Shown piece after piece: positions 52,650-63,603 of a DNA stretch of 64,000 bases. Position numbers and translations under genes: made by a program. Source of the stretch: Croceibacterium mercuriale (GTDB lineage: Bacteria; Pseudomonadota; Alphaproteobacteria; Sphingomonadales; Sphingomonadaceae); contig NZ_JTDN01000002.1 of NCBI RefSeq assembly GCF_000802385.1, positions 124,001-188,000 on the forward strand. The letters are read 5' to 3'. Numbering within the stretch: position 1 is the stretch's first letter; each line of letters begins with the position of its first letter. Below the pieces are notes generated by a model. The model did not search any database and was not told where the DNA came from. It saw only the letters and a list, made by a program, of their open reading frames with translations.

Positions 52650-55442
52650 TCAGCGCAGGGGCGGTGCTCCATAGCGATCAGGGGCGCCATCCAGCCGCAC
52701 TTCCAGCCGGTCTAGCAGGAATCCCGGGTCCAGCGCGTGCACCCGGATACTGTGCAGGCCGGGCGCCAGGTGCGGCAGCGCAATCGTGCGGCGCGCACTG
52801 TTGCTCAGCACGTTGCGCTTCCACTCGTCACTGCGGCCATGGGTCTCGAAGTCCAGCACCACCAGCGGCTGGTCATCCACCTGCACCGCCAGCCGCAAGC
52901 CGTTGGCCGATGTCAGCGGATGGACCGGCAGGCCAACGACATGCAGCACCGCATCCCCCGCTGCGCCGGTCTCGAACCGGTAGCCCAGCGCCGCCGTGCC
53001 GGCCGGACCTTCGCGCGATGCCAGTGCCAGCCTTGAGCGCAGCGCCCTGCCGGAAGAGCCCAGCCCGTCGATCCATTCCCAGTCAGGTGACGGCTCGCCG
53101 CCCTCCGGCCGGACGAGCGTGATGGTCCGCTCGATCTCGACCGGCGCATCCGGGCCTGTCGCGGTGACAATGCGGCCGCTTATGGCGAGGTCCTTGCCGC
53201 CGCATGTCACCTTGCCGAACACCGGCGCGGCGGCTTGCCCGTCATAGCTGACGCTCACCCGCTGCTGGTAACCGTTGCCCGCCGCCAGCCGCCCGCTGGC
53301 GAGGCCGGGCACGATGCCGGTCTGGCCGGCAAGCGTCCAGGCGGCATCCTCGCCCCAGCCGTAGATGGTCAGGGCATGCACCGCCGGGCGCCCCTGCACG
53401 AAGGTCAGCTCCGACGCATCGACCGCGCAGCCGGCACGCTCGGCAAAGCGGGCCTGCGGGTAGGACGGCTCGGCGAAGACGGGCAGGCGACGGGGCGCCA
53501 GGTCCATCATGCCCGCCCACTTGCCGTCGCCCAGCGCATTGTATTGCGCCGTGTCGCTGACGATGCGCACATGGGCCGCCTGCGCCTCGACCGACAGCTG
53601 GTTCGCCACCGGCCGGCCCTGCCGGGTGTACAGCGCGGCCAGGTCTAGCTTCAGGTTGCGCTCGTTGATGCTGGCGGCGCCCCGGACGGGGTACAGGACC
53701 AGCTGGAAGAACGCGTCCTGCCGCTCGGCGGGCACCCGCGCAGCCAGCGCCTCGGCCTGCGCGCGTAGCCCTGCGTAAACGTCGATGCGCTGCTGCGCCT
53801 CCGCCCCGCCAGACCGGATGTAGTCGCCGATCAGCACCGGGCGGGTCGGCTCTACCTGATTGAAGCCCATGAATTCAGGGCGCCGTTCGAAGGCGAGATC
53901 GTAATACCGGGTCAGAATAGCGGCGGCTTCCGGCCCCAGCTCCGCCCCGAACTGCTCGCCCATCCAGCGCTCCAGATGCGCACGCGGCGCCAGCTTCAGC
54001 TGGTCGTCGTCGAAGGCGAGGTCGAGGAAATACTGCGTCAGGTACTCGCCGGGCTTGATGTCGCCGACATTGACCACCCAGATCCTGCGCGCCTGCATCT
54101 GCCACGCGCGATCCAGCTGCTCGCGGATCAACGCTGGGTGCGTGGTCGCCAGCCACAGGTAATCGTGCGGCCGCCCCCAGTAGGAGATGTGGTAATACAC
54201 GCCGGAGCCGCCGCTGCGCGCCTGCTCGGCCGGGGTGGGCAGCTGGTTGATGTAGCCGTAATTGTTCTCCGGCCAGACCAGCGTGACATCCTCGGGTACC
54301 TTCAGCCCCATGCCGTAGAGGTCGAGCACCTCCTTGTAGAGGGTCAGCGCCTGCGGGATCTGCGTGGCCGGCGTGCCCTGCGCCTCCGCCAGCAGGTCAC
54401 GCTGCAGGCCGATCACCTCCGCCATCGTGTCGCGCGCGATTTCAGGCGTGGCGGCGCCTTCCATCGCGGAATCGTGCTTGCCGCGCAGGCCTACGGAATA
54501 GATGTTCTCGAACCCGCGCACCTCTTCGGCCCGGTCGCGCCAATAATCGAGCATCGCTGCCCGGTTGGTGAAGAAGTTGAACTCGCCGCGCGCATCATCC
54601 CATTCGCGCACATTGTTGCGCATCATCGGTTCGGCATGGGACGTGCCCACCACAATCGCATGATCGCGGGCGGCATCCGCATTGCCGGCGATCTGGTAGA
54701 ACGGCGTGGTGCTGTCATGCATCGCAGGCCAGATCAGGTTCGCCTTCAGCCGCCACATCAGCTGGAAGATCCGGCCGTACGTCTTCGGACCGATGTCGCC
54801 GACCTCCGCCTCGAAGGTCCGGGCGGCCCAGGGTTGCAGGCCCCAATCCTCGTCATTCAGGAAGATGCCGCGATATTGCACCGATGGTGCCTTCGACAGC
54901 CGGCTACCGCCGTCCACCACCAGCCGATCGACCCTGGTCGGCGCGACGTCGGCCCACCATTCCCATGCCGAGACACCCATCTCGCGCGTCAGGTCCACCG
55001 TGCCCCAGATCGCGCCCCGTGTGTCGGAGCCGGCGATCACCAGATAGGTGCGGCCGGCAACGGTGCGCGACGGCAGCGCCACGCGGACATATTGCTCCCA
55101 TTGATCCCCCAGCTGCGCCGCATCCAGCCCGGTATCCTGCGCTACCGCCGCCAGCAGCGGGGAATCCTTCGCGGCGATGACCACGCAGGTCATGCCGCAA
55201 TCCTCAATGCTGGTGAAGGTGCCTGCCGCCTGGTTGGTGACCGATTGCAGGTCACCGGCGAGCATGGTCGCCGCCAGTGCCAGCGGACGCGCGGGATCGT
55301 GGACCACGCTGGCGACGCTTTCGCCATCAAACAGCACGACCTGCTGCCTGTCCTGCGCGATCGTGGTTCCGCTGCAGAGGAATGCCACAGGGGCTATGCC
55401 GAGCAGCATCGCGCTCCGCGATCGGGTGAGAGCTGCCATCAT
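52650..55442 (-). CDS. GH115 family alpha-glucuronidase-like enzyme
   Basis: A 930-residue GH115-type protein, a family that removes (4-O-methyl)glucuronic acid from xylan side chains. A signal peptide (LLGIAPVAFLCSGTTIAQD) sends it to the periplasm. The conserved region includes PSVQYRGIFLNDEDWGLQPW, MWRLKANLIWPAMHDSTTPFY, HAEPMMRNNVREWD and SVGLRGKHDSAM. The C-terminal about 250 residues look like accessory beta domains. Two ATGs in tandem follow GGAGG (55442 or 55439). It is 114 bp upstream of the pectate lyase gene on the same strand, giving a small plant cell wall cluster. Confidence 0.85.
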   Translation of the reverse strand: MMAALTRSRSAMLLGIAPVAFLCSGTTIAQDRQQVVLFDGESVASVVHDPARPLALAATMLAGDLQSVTNQAAGTFTSIEDCGMTCVVIAAKDSPLLAAVAQDTGLDAAQLGDQWEQYVRVALPSRTVAGRTYLVIAGSDTRGAIWGTVDLTREMGVSAWEWWADVAPTRVDRLVVDGGSRLSKAPSVQYRGIFLNDEDWGLQPWAARTFEAEVGDIGPKTYGRIFQLMWRLKANLIWPAMHDSTTPFYQIAGNADAARDHAIVVGTSHAEPMMRNNVREWDDARGEFNFFTNRAAMLDYWRDRAEEVRGFENIYSVGLRGKHDSAMEGAATPEIARDTMAEVIGLQRDLLAEAQGTPATQIPQALTLYKEVLDLYGMGLKVPEDVTLVWPENNYGYINQLPTPAEQARSGGSGVYYHISYWGRPHDYLWLATTHPALIREQLDRAWQMQARRIWVVNVGDIKPGEYLTQYFLDLAFDDDQLKLAPRAHLERWMGEQFGAELGPEAAAILTRYYDLAFERRPEFMGFNQVEPTRPVLIGDYIRSGGAEAQQRIDVYAGLRAQAEALAARVPAERQDAFFQLVLYPVRGAASINERNLKLDLAALYTRQGRPVANQLSVEAQAAHVRIVSDTAQYNALGDGKWAGMMDLAPRRLPVFAEPSYPQARFAERAGCAVDASELTFVQGRPAVHALTIYGWGEDAAWTLAGQTGIVPGLASGRLAAGNGYQQRVSVSYDGQAAAPVFGKVTCGGKDLAISGRIVTATGPDAPVEIERTITLVRPEGGEPSPDWEWIDGLGSSGRALRSRLALASREGPAGTAALGYRFETGAAGDAVLHVVGLPVHPLTSANGLRLAVQVDDQPLVVLDFETHGRSDEWKRNVLSNSARRTIALPHLAPGLHSIRVHALDPGFLLDRLEVRLDGAPDRYGAPPLR

Positions 55443-55561
55443 CGTTCCTCCGCTGTCGCCCGGACCCGGGCTACGGCGAGGAATGGCCCGGTATCGTCCG
55501 ACTGTGCGCACGGACCTACAGCAAGCGCGGATCAGGTCAACCAAGCGGGCATATTGGCCTT

Positions 55562-55600
55562 ACCAGCATCATGGCAGGATGTGCCCCGCATGATGCTGGT
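55562..55600. repeat. 12-bp perfect inverted repeat between gyrB and GH115 genes
   Basis: ACCAGCATCATG (55562-55573) and CATGATGCTGGT (55589-55600) are exact complements separated by 15 nt. It is about 120 bp upstream of GH115 and 60 bp downstream of the gyrB stop, with no T-run on either strand. A GC hairpin (CGCCGCCTCGGGGCGGCG, near 55637-55655) nearer gyrB is the better candidate for the gyrB end. Confidence 0.55.
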
Positions 55601-55659
55601 GAAGCAGGCAACCCGATCAGCCCTCCGGATCCTGTGCGCCGCCTCGGGGCGGCGTGCGA

Positions 55660-58314
<2,655 letters not shown>

Positions 58315-58398
58315 TCAGTGCGGCCACATCATCGGGTGACGATACGCACCGGCGCTGAGGATGTAGGCGGTAAGCATACGCTTGAAGAACTTGGCCAT
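58315..58398 (-). CDS. 27-residue small protein upstream of gyrB
   Basis: An 84-bp ORF below usual annotation limits. It starts MAKFFKRM, continues with a short hydrophobic stretch LTAYILSAGAY, and ends RHPMMWPH. It is basic at the N-terminus and Met/Trp/His-rich at the end, so it could be a membrane-active or single-helix peptide. AGGAG lies eight bases before the ATG, a good ribosome binding site. A Rho-independent terminator follows 27 bp after the stop. The ORF lies 141 bp upstream of gyrB on the same strand. No family recognised. Confidence 0.6.
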   Translation of the reverse strand: MAKFFKRMLTAYILSAGAYRHPMMWPH

Positions 58399-58567
58399 GA
58401 TACGTGTCTCCTGCTTGGAGATGCCGCCGCCGATACGGCTGACACCTGGATCTGATGTAAGCTTTTGTTCCATCCGGCGTTTCTGCGCGCCTTCCGAAAT
58501 GCCTGCTTGTCGATGGTGTATCTGGGGCAGGTCGCCGGCATACTCAAATGCGAAGAGGCGAACTGCT

Positions 58568-58584
58568 GTTGCAAGCTTTGCAAC
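58568..58584. promoter_or_regulatory. Palindrome GTTGCAA-GCT-TTGCAAC upstream of guaA
   Basis: Seven-base perfect arms around a 3-nt centre, 99 bp before the guaA ATG and 170 bp before the small ORF on the other strand. The shape is that of a dimeric repressor site. The rest of 58399-58682 shows no gene. Confidence 0.45.
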
Positions 58585-58682
58585 TCAGCTACGCGATGAT
58601 GCGTAGAGCGCCGTTCACCCTGTCGCGCCATCACTGGCTTCCATGCTGGACAGAGGCGGAATGCTGCGCCTAACCGCCGGGC

Positions 58683-60263
58683 ATGAGCAGCATCGCCGAA
58701 TCCCAGCCCGATACCATCCTGATCGTCGATTTTGGCAGCCAGGTGACCCAGCTGATCGCCCGCCGCGTGCGCGAAGCCGGCGTCTATTCGGAGATCGCAC
58801 CCTACACGACCGCGGAGGAGGCGTTCCACCGACTGCGGCCCAAGGGCATCATCCTGTCCGGCAGCCCGGCCAGCGTGCCGGCGGAAGGCAGCCCGCGCGC
58901 GCCGCAGGTACTGTTCGACAGCGGCCTGCCGATCCTGGGCATCTGCTACGGCCAGCAGGTGATGACGCACCAGCTTGGCGGCGAGGTGCGGCCCGGGCAC
59001 GAAACCGGCGAAGGTGGCGAGTTCGGCCGCGCCTTCCTGACCGTGACCGAACCCTGCGTCCTGTTCGACGGATTGTGGCAGGTGGGCGAGCGGCACCAGG
59101 TGTGGATGAGCCATGGCGACAAGGTCACCCGCTTCGCCGACGGCTTCCGCATCGTCGCCACCAGCGACGGCGCACCCTTCGCGCTGATCGCCGACGACGA
59201 ACGCCGCTATTACGGCACCCAGTTCCACCCGGAAGTATTCCACACGCCCGATGGCGGCAGGCTGCTGGCCAATTTCGTGCGCCATGTCTGCGGCCTCGCC
59301 GGCGACTGGACCATGGCCGAGTTCCGCCGCGCCAAGATCGAGGACATCCGCGCGCAGGTGGGCGATGCCCGCGTGATCTGCGGCCTGTCCGGCGGCGTCG
59401 ATTCCGCGGTCGCGGCGGTGCTGATCCACGAGGCGATCGGCGACCAGCTGACCTGCGTGTTCGTCGATCACGGCCTGATGCGCATGGGCGAGGCGGAGCA
59501 GGTCGTCGGCCTGTTCCGCAACCATTACAACATCCCGCTGGTCCACGTGGATGCCGAAGAGCTGTTCATGGATGGCCTCGCCGGCCTCACCGACCCGGAG
59601 GCCAAGCGCAAGTTCATCGGCAAGACCTTCATCGACGTGTTCGATGCCGAGGCGAAGAAGATCGGCGGCGCCGATTTCCTGGCGCAGGGCACGCTCTACC
59701 CCGACGTGATCGAGAGCGTCAGCTTCACCGGCGGTCCGTCGGTGACGATCAAGAGCCACCACAATGTCGGCGGCCTGCCCGAGCGGATGAACATGGCGCT
59801 GGTCGAACCCTTGCGCGAACTGTTCAAGGACGAAGTGCGCGAACTGGGCCGGGAGCTGGGTCTGCCGCCCGCCTTTGTCGGCCGCCACCCCTTCCCCGGT
59901 CCCGGCCTTGCCATCCGCATCCCGGGCGAAGTGACCAAGGACCGCTGCGACATCCTGCGCAAGGCCGACGCCATCTATCTGGAGGAGATCCGCAATGCCG
60001 GCCTCTACGATGCAATCTGGCAGGCGTTTGCCGTGCTGCTGCCGGTGAAGACCGTGGGCGTCATGGGCGACAGCCGCACCTACGATTCGGTCTGCGCCCT
60101 GCGCGCGGTCACCAGCACCGACGGCATGACCGCCGACGTGTACCCGTTCGACGGGCAGTTTCTGGGCCGCGTCGCCACCCGCATCGTCAACGAGGTGCGC
60201 GGCATCAACCGCGTCGTCTACGATTATACCAGCAAGCCGCCCGGCACGATCGAGTGGGAATAG
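58683..60263 (+). CDS. guaA: GMP synthase (glutamine-hydrolysing)
   Basis: A 526-residue enzyme that aminates XMP to GMP. The class I amidotransferase domain carries the nucleophile C88 in GICYGQQ and the His/Glu pair in [11 protein letters not shown]. The ATP pyrophosphatase P-loop is [12 protein letters not shown], and the C-terminal dimer domain ends KPPGTIEWE. The start has no strong ribosome binding site. Its stop overlaps or abuts the next gene. Confidence 0.97.
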   Translation: MSSIAESQPDTILIVDFGSQVTQLIARRVREAGVYSEIAPYTTAEEAFHRLRPKGIILSGSPASVPAEGSPRAPQVLFDSGLPILGICYGQQVMTHQLGGEVRPGHETGEGGEFGRAFLTVTEPCVLFDGLWQVGERHQVWMSHGDKVTRFADGFRIVATSDGAPFALIADDERRYYGTQFHPEVFHTPDGGRLLANFVRHVCGLAGDWTMAEFRRAKIEDIRAQVGDARVICGLSGGVDSAVAAVLIHEAIGDQLTCVFVDHGLMRMGEAEQVVGLFRNHYNIPLVHVDAEELFMDGLAGLTDPEAKRKFIGKTFIDVFDAEAKKIGGADFLAQGTLYPDVIESVSFTGGPSVTIKSHHNVGGLPERMNMALVEPLRELFKDEVRELGRELGLPPAFVGRHPFPGPGLAIRIPGEVTKDRCDILRKADAIYLEEIRNAGLYDAIWQAFAVLLPVKTVGVMGDSRTYDSVCALRAVTSTDGMTADVYPFDGQFLGRVATRIVNEVRGINRVVYDYTSKPPGTIEWE

Positions 60264-60265
60264 TG

Positions 60266-61084
60266 GTGTCAGCCAGGCAGGCATGGCGCGCCGGCCTGTT
60301 CGCCGCGGGCATCCTGTGGGCCCTGCCGGCCGCAGCGCAGGATGGTGATGAGCTGCGCTTCTGCCCCAACCGGCCCAGCCTCGGTGCCTCGGCCTGCACG
60401 ACCGATCCGGGCCATGTGCAGTTCGAATATTCCGTCCTCGACTGGCAGCGCGACGACACGGCCGACGAACGCGAGGACCAGTTCATTGTCGCCGACCTGC
60501 TGGCCAGGATCGGCGTCGGTCCGCAAACGGAAGTGCAGATCGGCTGGACCGCCTTCGGCGCGCAGCGTGTCCGGCAGAACGGCACACGCGAGGTCAGCCG
60601 GGACAGTGCGGTGGGCGATGTCCGGCTGGCCGTGCGGCAGAACCTGCGCAATCCGGCCGGTGACGGCCTGTCCTTCGGCATCGAACCGTTCGTGATCCTG
60701 CCGGTGGGTGGCGCGCCGATCGGCGGCGGGGACTGGGGCGCGGGCGCGATGGTGCCGGTCACCTATGATCTTACCGGATCGCTCAACCTCGCCTTCACCG
60801 GCCAGCTGGCGGCGCTCGCAGACGAGGACGGCGACGGCCGGCACCTGAATGCCAGCGGCATCATCGGCCTGGGCTACCAGTTGTCGGATGCGGTGACCTG
60901 GACCAGCGAAGTGTCGGTCGAGCGCAACGACGACCCGATGGAAGGCGCAACCCATGTGCTGGCGGCGCAGTCGCTGGCCTGGCAGCCGACGAAGCGGACA
61001 CAGCTGGATCTACTGGCAGCGGCGGGCCTCAACCACGCGACGCCCGACATCCGCGTCGCCATCGGTGGGGCGATCCTGTTCTGA
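60266..61084 (+). CDS. Outer-membrane transporter-like protein (phenol MetA-pathway family)
   Basis: A 272-residue protein with a signal peptide (WRAGLFAAGILWALPAAAQ) and alternating beta strands ending in IRVAIGGAILF, the form of an outer-membrane barrel. The segment CTTDPGHVQFEYSVLDW and the repeated FxIEPFVxLPVG pattern match the family named after the phenol-degradation MetA pathway. The start is GTG, two bases after the guaA stop, so it probably rides on the guaA transcript. The transported compound is unknown. Confidence 0.7.
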   Translation: MSARQAWRAGLFAAGILWALPAAAQDGDELRFCPNRPSLGASACTTDPGHVQFEYSVLDWQRDDTADEREDQFIVADLLARIGVGPQTEVQIGWTAFGAQRVRQNGTREVSRDSAVGDVRLAVRQNLRNPAGDGLSFGIEPFVILPVGGAPIGGGDWGAGAMVPVTYDLTGSLNLAFTGQLAALADEDGDGRHLNASGIIGLGYQLSDAVTWTSEVSVERNDDPMEGATHVLAAQSLAWQPTKRTQLDLLAAAGLNHATPDIRVAIGGAILF

Positions 61085-61085
61085 G

Positions 61086-61757
61086 CTACGGCGAGGTCGC
61101 GAACCACAGATGGTGCTGCGGGCCCTTGCCGTTCTCCCGCGCCCGCACGCGCCGTTCCTCGACCTCGAAGCCGGCGCTGTTCAGTCGCCGGGTGAAGGCA
61201 GGGTCGGTCCCCGCGGACCACACCGCCAGGATGCCGCCCGGGCGCAGCGCCCTTCGTGCGGCCCGCAGACCATCGGGGGTATACAGCGCATTGTTGGCCG
61301 GGCGGGTCAGCCCGTCGGGCCCGTTGTCCACGTCCAGCAGGATGGCATCGTACTCAGCCCGGGCCGAGACGATCTCCCAACCCACATCGTTCATCCGCAG
61401 GGTGACGCGCGGATCGTCCAGGCAGCCGGCGGCCAGCTCCTGCATCGGCCCACGGGCCCAGTCGATGATGCCCGGCACCAGTTCCGCCACCATCGTGCGG
61501 CCTTTCGGCCCGAGGCGGGCGAGCACGGCACGCAGGGTAAACCCCATTCCATAGCCACCGATCAGCAGCTTCGCATTCGCCGGCGAGCCCAGCCGGTCCA
61601 GCGTCATGGTACCGAGCGCCGCCTCCGACCCGCTCATCCGGCTGCTCATCAGCTCGTTGCGGTCGAGCATGATGATGAAGTCGCGGCCGTGGCGAACCAG
61701 CCGCAGCGGAGGACCACCGGGGACCTCCGCCACGCCGATCTCCTCGCGCGGGATCAC
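61086..61757 (-). CDS. Spermidine synthase-like methyltransferase-fold protein
   Basis: A 223-residue Rossmann-fold protein of the spermidine synthase-like group. The co-substrate loop is LLIGGYGMGFTLRAVLA, followed by VAELVPGIIDW and LLDVDNGPDGLT, where aminopropyltransferases carry DxxDP-type acids. It lacks the N-terminal beta domain of true spermidine synthases, so the reaction is uncertain. It overlaps the preceding coiled-coil gene by 4 nt and its stop abuts the convergent outer-membrane gene. Confidence 0.75.
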   Translation of the reverse strand: MIPREEIGVAEVPGGPPLRLVRHGRDFIIMLDRNELMSSRMSGSEAALGTMTLDRLGSPANAKLLIGGYGMGFTLRAVLARLGPKGRTMVAELVPGIIDWARGPMQELAAGCLDDPRVTLRMNDVGWEIVSARAEYDAILLDVDNGPDGLTRPANNALYTPDGLRAARRALRPGGILAVWSAGTDPAFTRRLNSAGFEVEERRVRARENGKGPQHHLWFATSP

Positions 61758-62080
61758 TTCTTGCGGGCTTTCCTCGCCGCATACTTTGCGTCACGCTCGG
61801 CCTTCTTCTCCTCGGCCGTCTTCTGCGGCTTGGGAGCGTTGGCGATGGCGGCAGCTTCCTTCTTCGCCTGCCGCTCGGCCTTCTCCTCGGCCAGCTTCAG
61901 CTGGCGGGCGGCGCTCTTCTCTGCGGCGGCAGCTTCCTTGGCGGCCGCGACCTCGCGCAGGCGGGCCTGCTCCTCGGGATCGATCGGTGCCTTGGTGCGC
62001 AGCTTTTCCAGCGCGCTCTCTTTGGCCGCACGCGAAGCGGCGGCTCGGTCCTGGAAGTCGGGGGCCTTGAAACCGGCCAT
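61754..62080 (-). CDS. DUF6481-like charged coiled-coil protein
   Basis: A 108-residue protein almost entirely of Ala, Lys, Glu and Arg, forming a long helix or coiled coil (e.g. EEKAERQAKKEAAAIANAPK). The N-terminus GFKAPDFQDRAAASRAAKESAL and length fit the family of short conserved sphingomonad proteins named DUF6481. The ATG is 62080. It is the first gene of a two-gene unit with the spermidine synthase-like gene. Function unknown. Confidence 0.75.
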   Translation of the reverse strand: MAGFKAPDFQDRAAASRAAKESALEKLRTKAPIDPEEQARLREVAAAKEAAAAEKSAARQLKLAEEKAERQAKKEAAAIANAPKPQKTAEEKKAERDAKYAARKARKK

Positions 62081-62174
62081 GTATGCAGTGCTCCTGATTG
62101 GGATCGGCCAACGTGGCCGTGCGGCCCCCTAGCAGATATGGCCGGCGATTGCTGCCCCTAAGTGGCGGCGGCCC

Positions 62175-62756
62175 TCACCATGCAAACCCCTGCTCTACCG
62201 CGCGCTGCTCCGCCGGGGTGCTGGTGCGGCCCAGGGCGTCGTTCCGGTGGGGAAAGCGGCCGAAGCGGGCGATCATGCGGTAATGATCGACGGCGAAGGC
62301 GCGATTGGCGGGCAGGCCCAGCCGGGTGAAGAAGCGGAGCGATCGCAGCTGGTCGGCGATCTGCTCGCTATGCATCAGCGGCATGGCCAGGAACACGCGT
62401 TGTTCCGGCCGCAACACCCGGTCGAAACCGCGCGCCAGTGCGCCATGCGTGATCCGCTGTGCCAGCGGGTCGAAGGCGAAGGCCGTCGACGTGCCGCGGA
62501 ACAGGTTGCGGGGCAGCTGGTCGAACAGCAGCACGGCGGCCAGCGCGGTGTGCGGATCGGTCAGGAAGCTGTGCGGGGCCTGCGTCCACAGCGCGGCGAG
62601 ATCGGGCGCGAAACGGCGCCGCAACTCGGCGTCGACCGCATCGTCAGGGTCGAACCACTGGCCGGGGTTCAGGCGGCGGAACCAGAAATGCTCCAGTTCC
62701 GCCGCCCAGCGCCGCTGCGCCCGGGTGTTCGATAACGGTTTGAACTCAGCTGTCAC
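62175..62756 (-). CDS. DUF924 family protein
   Basis: A 193-residue DUF924 protein with the typical FWFRRLNPGQWFDPDDAVDAELRRRFAP start (in segments), the LLFDQLPRNLFRGT motif and the tail NDALGRTSTPAEQ. The family is a TPR-like helical fold with no proven activity. Its start overlaps the end of the upstream gene by 11 nt, so they are co-translated. Confidence 0.9.
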   Translation of the reverse strand: MTAEFKPLSNTRAQRRWAAELEHFWFRRLNPGQWFDPDDAVDAELRRRFAPDLAALWTQAPHSFLTDPHTALAAVLLFDQLPRNLFRGTSTAFAFDPLAQRITHGALARGFDRVLRPEQRVFLAMPLMHSEQIADQLRSLRFFTRLGLPANRAFAVDHYRMIARFGRFPHRNDALGRTSTPAEQRAVEQGFAW

Positions 62757-63177
62757 CCGGCTTGGTGTAAGGCACGAAACCGTCGATGGCTACAATCCCG
62801 CTCAGCATGCCGCTCAGCCGGTCGACAGTCTGCATCAGGTCCTGCCGGCACAGCTGCCCGCCGCCGTAGCGGCGGACCAGCACGATGTCGTTTGGTCCCA
62901 GAACGGATGGATCACGCGGGCGAGCGACATACAGGGTGTTGCCACCATCATAGACGAAGCCGACGCCTTCGATCGTCTCCAGCCGGTTGGAATTGGGGGC
63001 GTAGACGCAGCTGACCATCTCGCCGGCGGTGCGGCCTTCCAGCCGTTGCGCCAGGCGCGCCTCGTTGCGCTCCGCACGGGTACCGCGCGGCGGTGCATCA
63101 TCCTGCGCGGCGAGAGGCATTGCAGTGCCGCCAAGCGCCAGGGCTGCGGCAAGGATAGGGGCAATGAAACGCATCAT
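62746..63177 (-). CDS. Exported protein of unknown function
   Basis: A 143-residue protein with a signal peptide ending LAAQD. The mature part begins with a basic, Arg/Glu-rich region (RGTRAERNEARLAQRLEGR), followed by a probable beta domain with two Cys (VSCVYAPNS and GQLCRQDL) that may form a disulfide. No family recognised, though similar short proteins occur in sphingomonads. A nested inverted repeat (about 63189-63221) lies in its leader. It overlaps the DUF924 gene. Confidence 0.7.
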   Translation of the reverse strand: MMRFIAPILAAALALGGTAMPLAAQDDAPPRGTRAERNEARLAQRLEGRTAGEMVSCVYAPNSNRLETIEGVGFVYDGGNTLYVARPRDPSVLGPNDIVLVRRYGGGQLCRQDLMQTVDRLSGMLSGIVAIDGFVPYTKPGDS

Positions 63178-63239
63178 TGAGTCTCCGGTTGATCGAAGAC
63201 TTAACGATCAGCGCGTTAACCGGGGCTGACCTTAACCTT

Positions 63240-63521
63240 TCAATGGTCGACGCGCGACACGTCCAGCCCCGGCCCGGTTTCCGTGATGTCGCCCAGACCC
63301 AGCTCATGCCGGTCGCGCTCCTGCGCGGCGGGGCCATCGGCCAGGATGAAACGGCGGTCGCAATATCCGCAATCGACGAAGCCCGTTTCATCGATCTGCA
63401 TGTAGACGCGCGGATGACCCAGCGATGCGGAGCGGAAACCGGGGCCGGACCGGATGTCCCCCGAACCGTCGCACCAGACACGGCGGGTTTCGACGATCGT
63501 TGTCTCGGGTGCGTTGTCCAT
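63240..63521 (-). CDS. Zinc-finger domain protein (NDUFS6/zf-CHCC type)
   Basis: A 93-residue protein with the CHCC zinc site: C18 in RRVWCDGSG, H36 in LGHPRVYMQI and C51/C54 in VDCGYCDRRF. This is the domain of the complex I accessory subunit NDUFS6, and small stand-alone forms are usual in alphaproteobacteria, where a link to complex I is inferred. The ATG giving MDNAPETT is used; another in-frame ATG lies 12 bp upstream. It is divergent from the ABC ATPase gene. Confidence 0.88.
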   Translation of the reverse strand: MDNAPETTIVETRRVWCDGSGDIRSGPGFRSASLGHPRVYMQIDETGFVDCGYCDRRFILADGPAAQERDRHELGLGDITETGPGLDVSRVDH

Positions 63522-63603
63522 GCGTCCGCGCATATCCCGGCACCTGCCCCCTTGCAAGACACGCCGCCTTGCAAGAGGCTGGGACCTCCGCCACATCGCC
63601 GCC

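Noticed and set aside
58329-60284. A 651-codon minus-strand frame antisense to guaA.
   Set aside because: guaA is certain from its catalytic motifs; the antisense frame has no ribosome binding site or family features.
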